21,528 nucleotides of DNA from a virus: IMG/VR virus record IMGVR_UViG_3300018424_004545, positions 1 through 21,528 of that record; one strand, written 5' to 3'. The translations under genes were made by a program, and so were the position numbers. The notes under the pieces were generated by a model, which saw only the letters and a program-made list of their open reading frames with translations, was not told the DNA's origin and did no database searches. Below, one piece after another: positions 21,303 through 21,528 of the stretch (its first letter is position 1; every line of letters begins with the position of its first letter).

Positions 21303-21528
21303 AGCATTAACTAATAATGACAAACCTGCTGTAGAAGAATTTTGTAACTCACAAAACTTCAGTAACAATACATCATTAGAAAAAATGAAATGGGACTGGT
21401 GTCCGTTTTGGTGTGCGGCATTTGACGGAGATAAAATAGTTAGTATTGCTGGCGCACACGAATTACCTGAAGTATCACCCAATGCTTATAGACTATTGTT
21501 TAGAGGCGCACAGTTGCCTGGCTACACA
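21274..21528 (+). CDS. GNAT-like acetyltransferase, N-terminal part (cut by window edge)
   Basis: ATG 21274 opens a frame of 85 codons that is still open at the last base. KFRALTNNDKPAVEEFC (8-24) is a typical GNAT opening (strand 1 and helix 1), and the stretch WCAAFDGDKIVSIAGAHELP (about 47-66) fits strands 2-3 of the fold. The acetyl-CoA loop would lie beyond the window. It starts inside the adenylating-enzyme gene, so translation is probably coupled, and the two may act on one substrate. The assignment is tentative because only the N terminus is seen. Confidence 0.55.
   Translation, partial: MDKLGRLKFRALTNNDKPAVEEFCNSQNFSNNTSLEKMKWDWCPFWCAAFDGDKIVSIAGAHELPEVSPNAYRLLFRGAQLPGYT

Overview
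The window reads as part of the genome of a tailed double-stranded DNA phage, most likely a marine T4-like (myovirus-type) phage of the kind that infects SAR11 or cyanobacteria. The evidence is the AT-rich composition, all genes on one strand, stop/start overlaps of 1-29 bases, a run of small proteins without cellular relatives, a T4 RNase H-type flap nuclease, a tail-fibre-type protein, sigma70-like promoters, and short ATAAATA/CTAAATA boxes resembling T4 late promoters. No terminase, capsid, portal or polymerase gene is inside the window, so the affiliation and host are inferences. I found no tRNA, rRNA, CRISPR, insertion sequence or convincing minus-strand gene, and no gene-free stretch above 300 bases.

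Layout. (1) 1-4106: tail of a hydrophobic protein; a DpdA-like DNA transglycosylase; a DUF465-type small protein; a hypothetical; a divergent QueD/PTPS-like protein; a small hypothetical; and a GT4-like glycosyltransferase with a terminator-like hairpin inside its coding region. (2) 4096-8236: a tightly overlapping cargo operon with a small hypothetical, a cupin-like protein, a 2OG-Fe(II) oxygenase, a phosphoribosyltransferase, a hypothetical, a HIT-like protein, an SGNH-like hydrolase and a small helical protein. (3) 8250-11027: a near-perfect sigma70 promoter, then folE, queE, a conserved-looking hypothetical and a second oxygenase-like protein. (4) 11002-15113: a promoter with a palindrome at its predicted start, the flap nuclease, a ParB-like-fold protein, hypotheticals, a third oxygenase, an SNase-type nuclease and a hypothetical. 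(5) 15148-17942: a MoxR-like AAA+ ATPase and a metallopeptidase/VWA protein, each with its own promoter, divided by a strong terminator and sharing a 12-base leader motif. (6) 17984-21528: three probable virion-associated or conserved phage proteins, a tail-fibre-like protein with an Mtd-type N terminus, a miniature adenylating enzyme, and the start of a GNAT-like protein cut by the window edge.

How the genes work together. FolE (GTP to dihydroneopterin triphosphate), the QueD-like protein (to 6-carboxytetrahydropterin) and QueE (to 7-carboxy-7-deazaguanine) make up the early deazaguanine pathway, and the DpdA-like protein would insert a deazaguanine base into phage DNA. QueC is not in the window, so the final base (CDG, preQ0 or a derivative) cannot be fixed. 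The QueE is unusual: the third cysteine of its radical-SAM cluster motif is displaced by a 40-odd-residue insertion. The MoxR/VWA pair and the tail-fibre-adjacent miniature adenylation enzyme plus GNAT are the two other candidates for poorly described phage systems.
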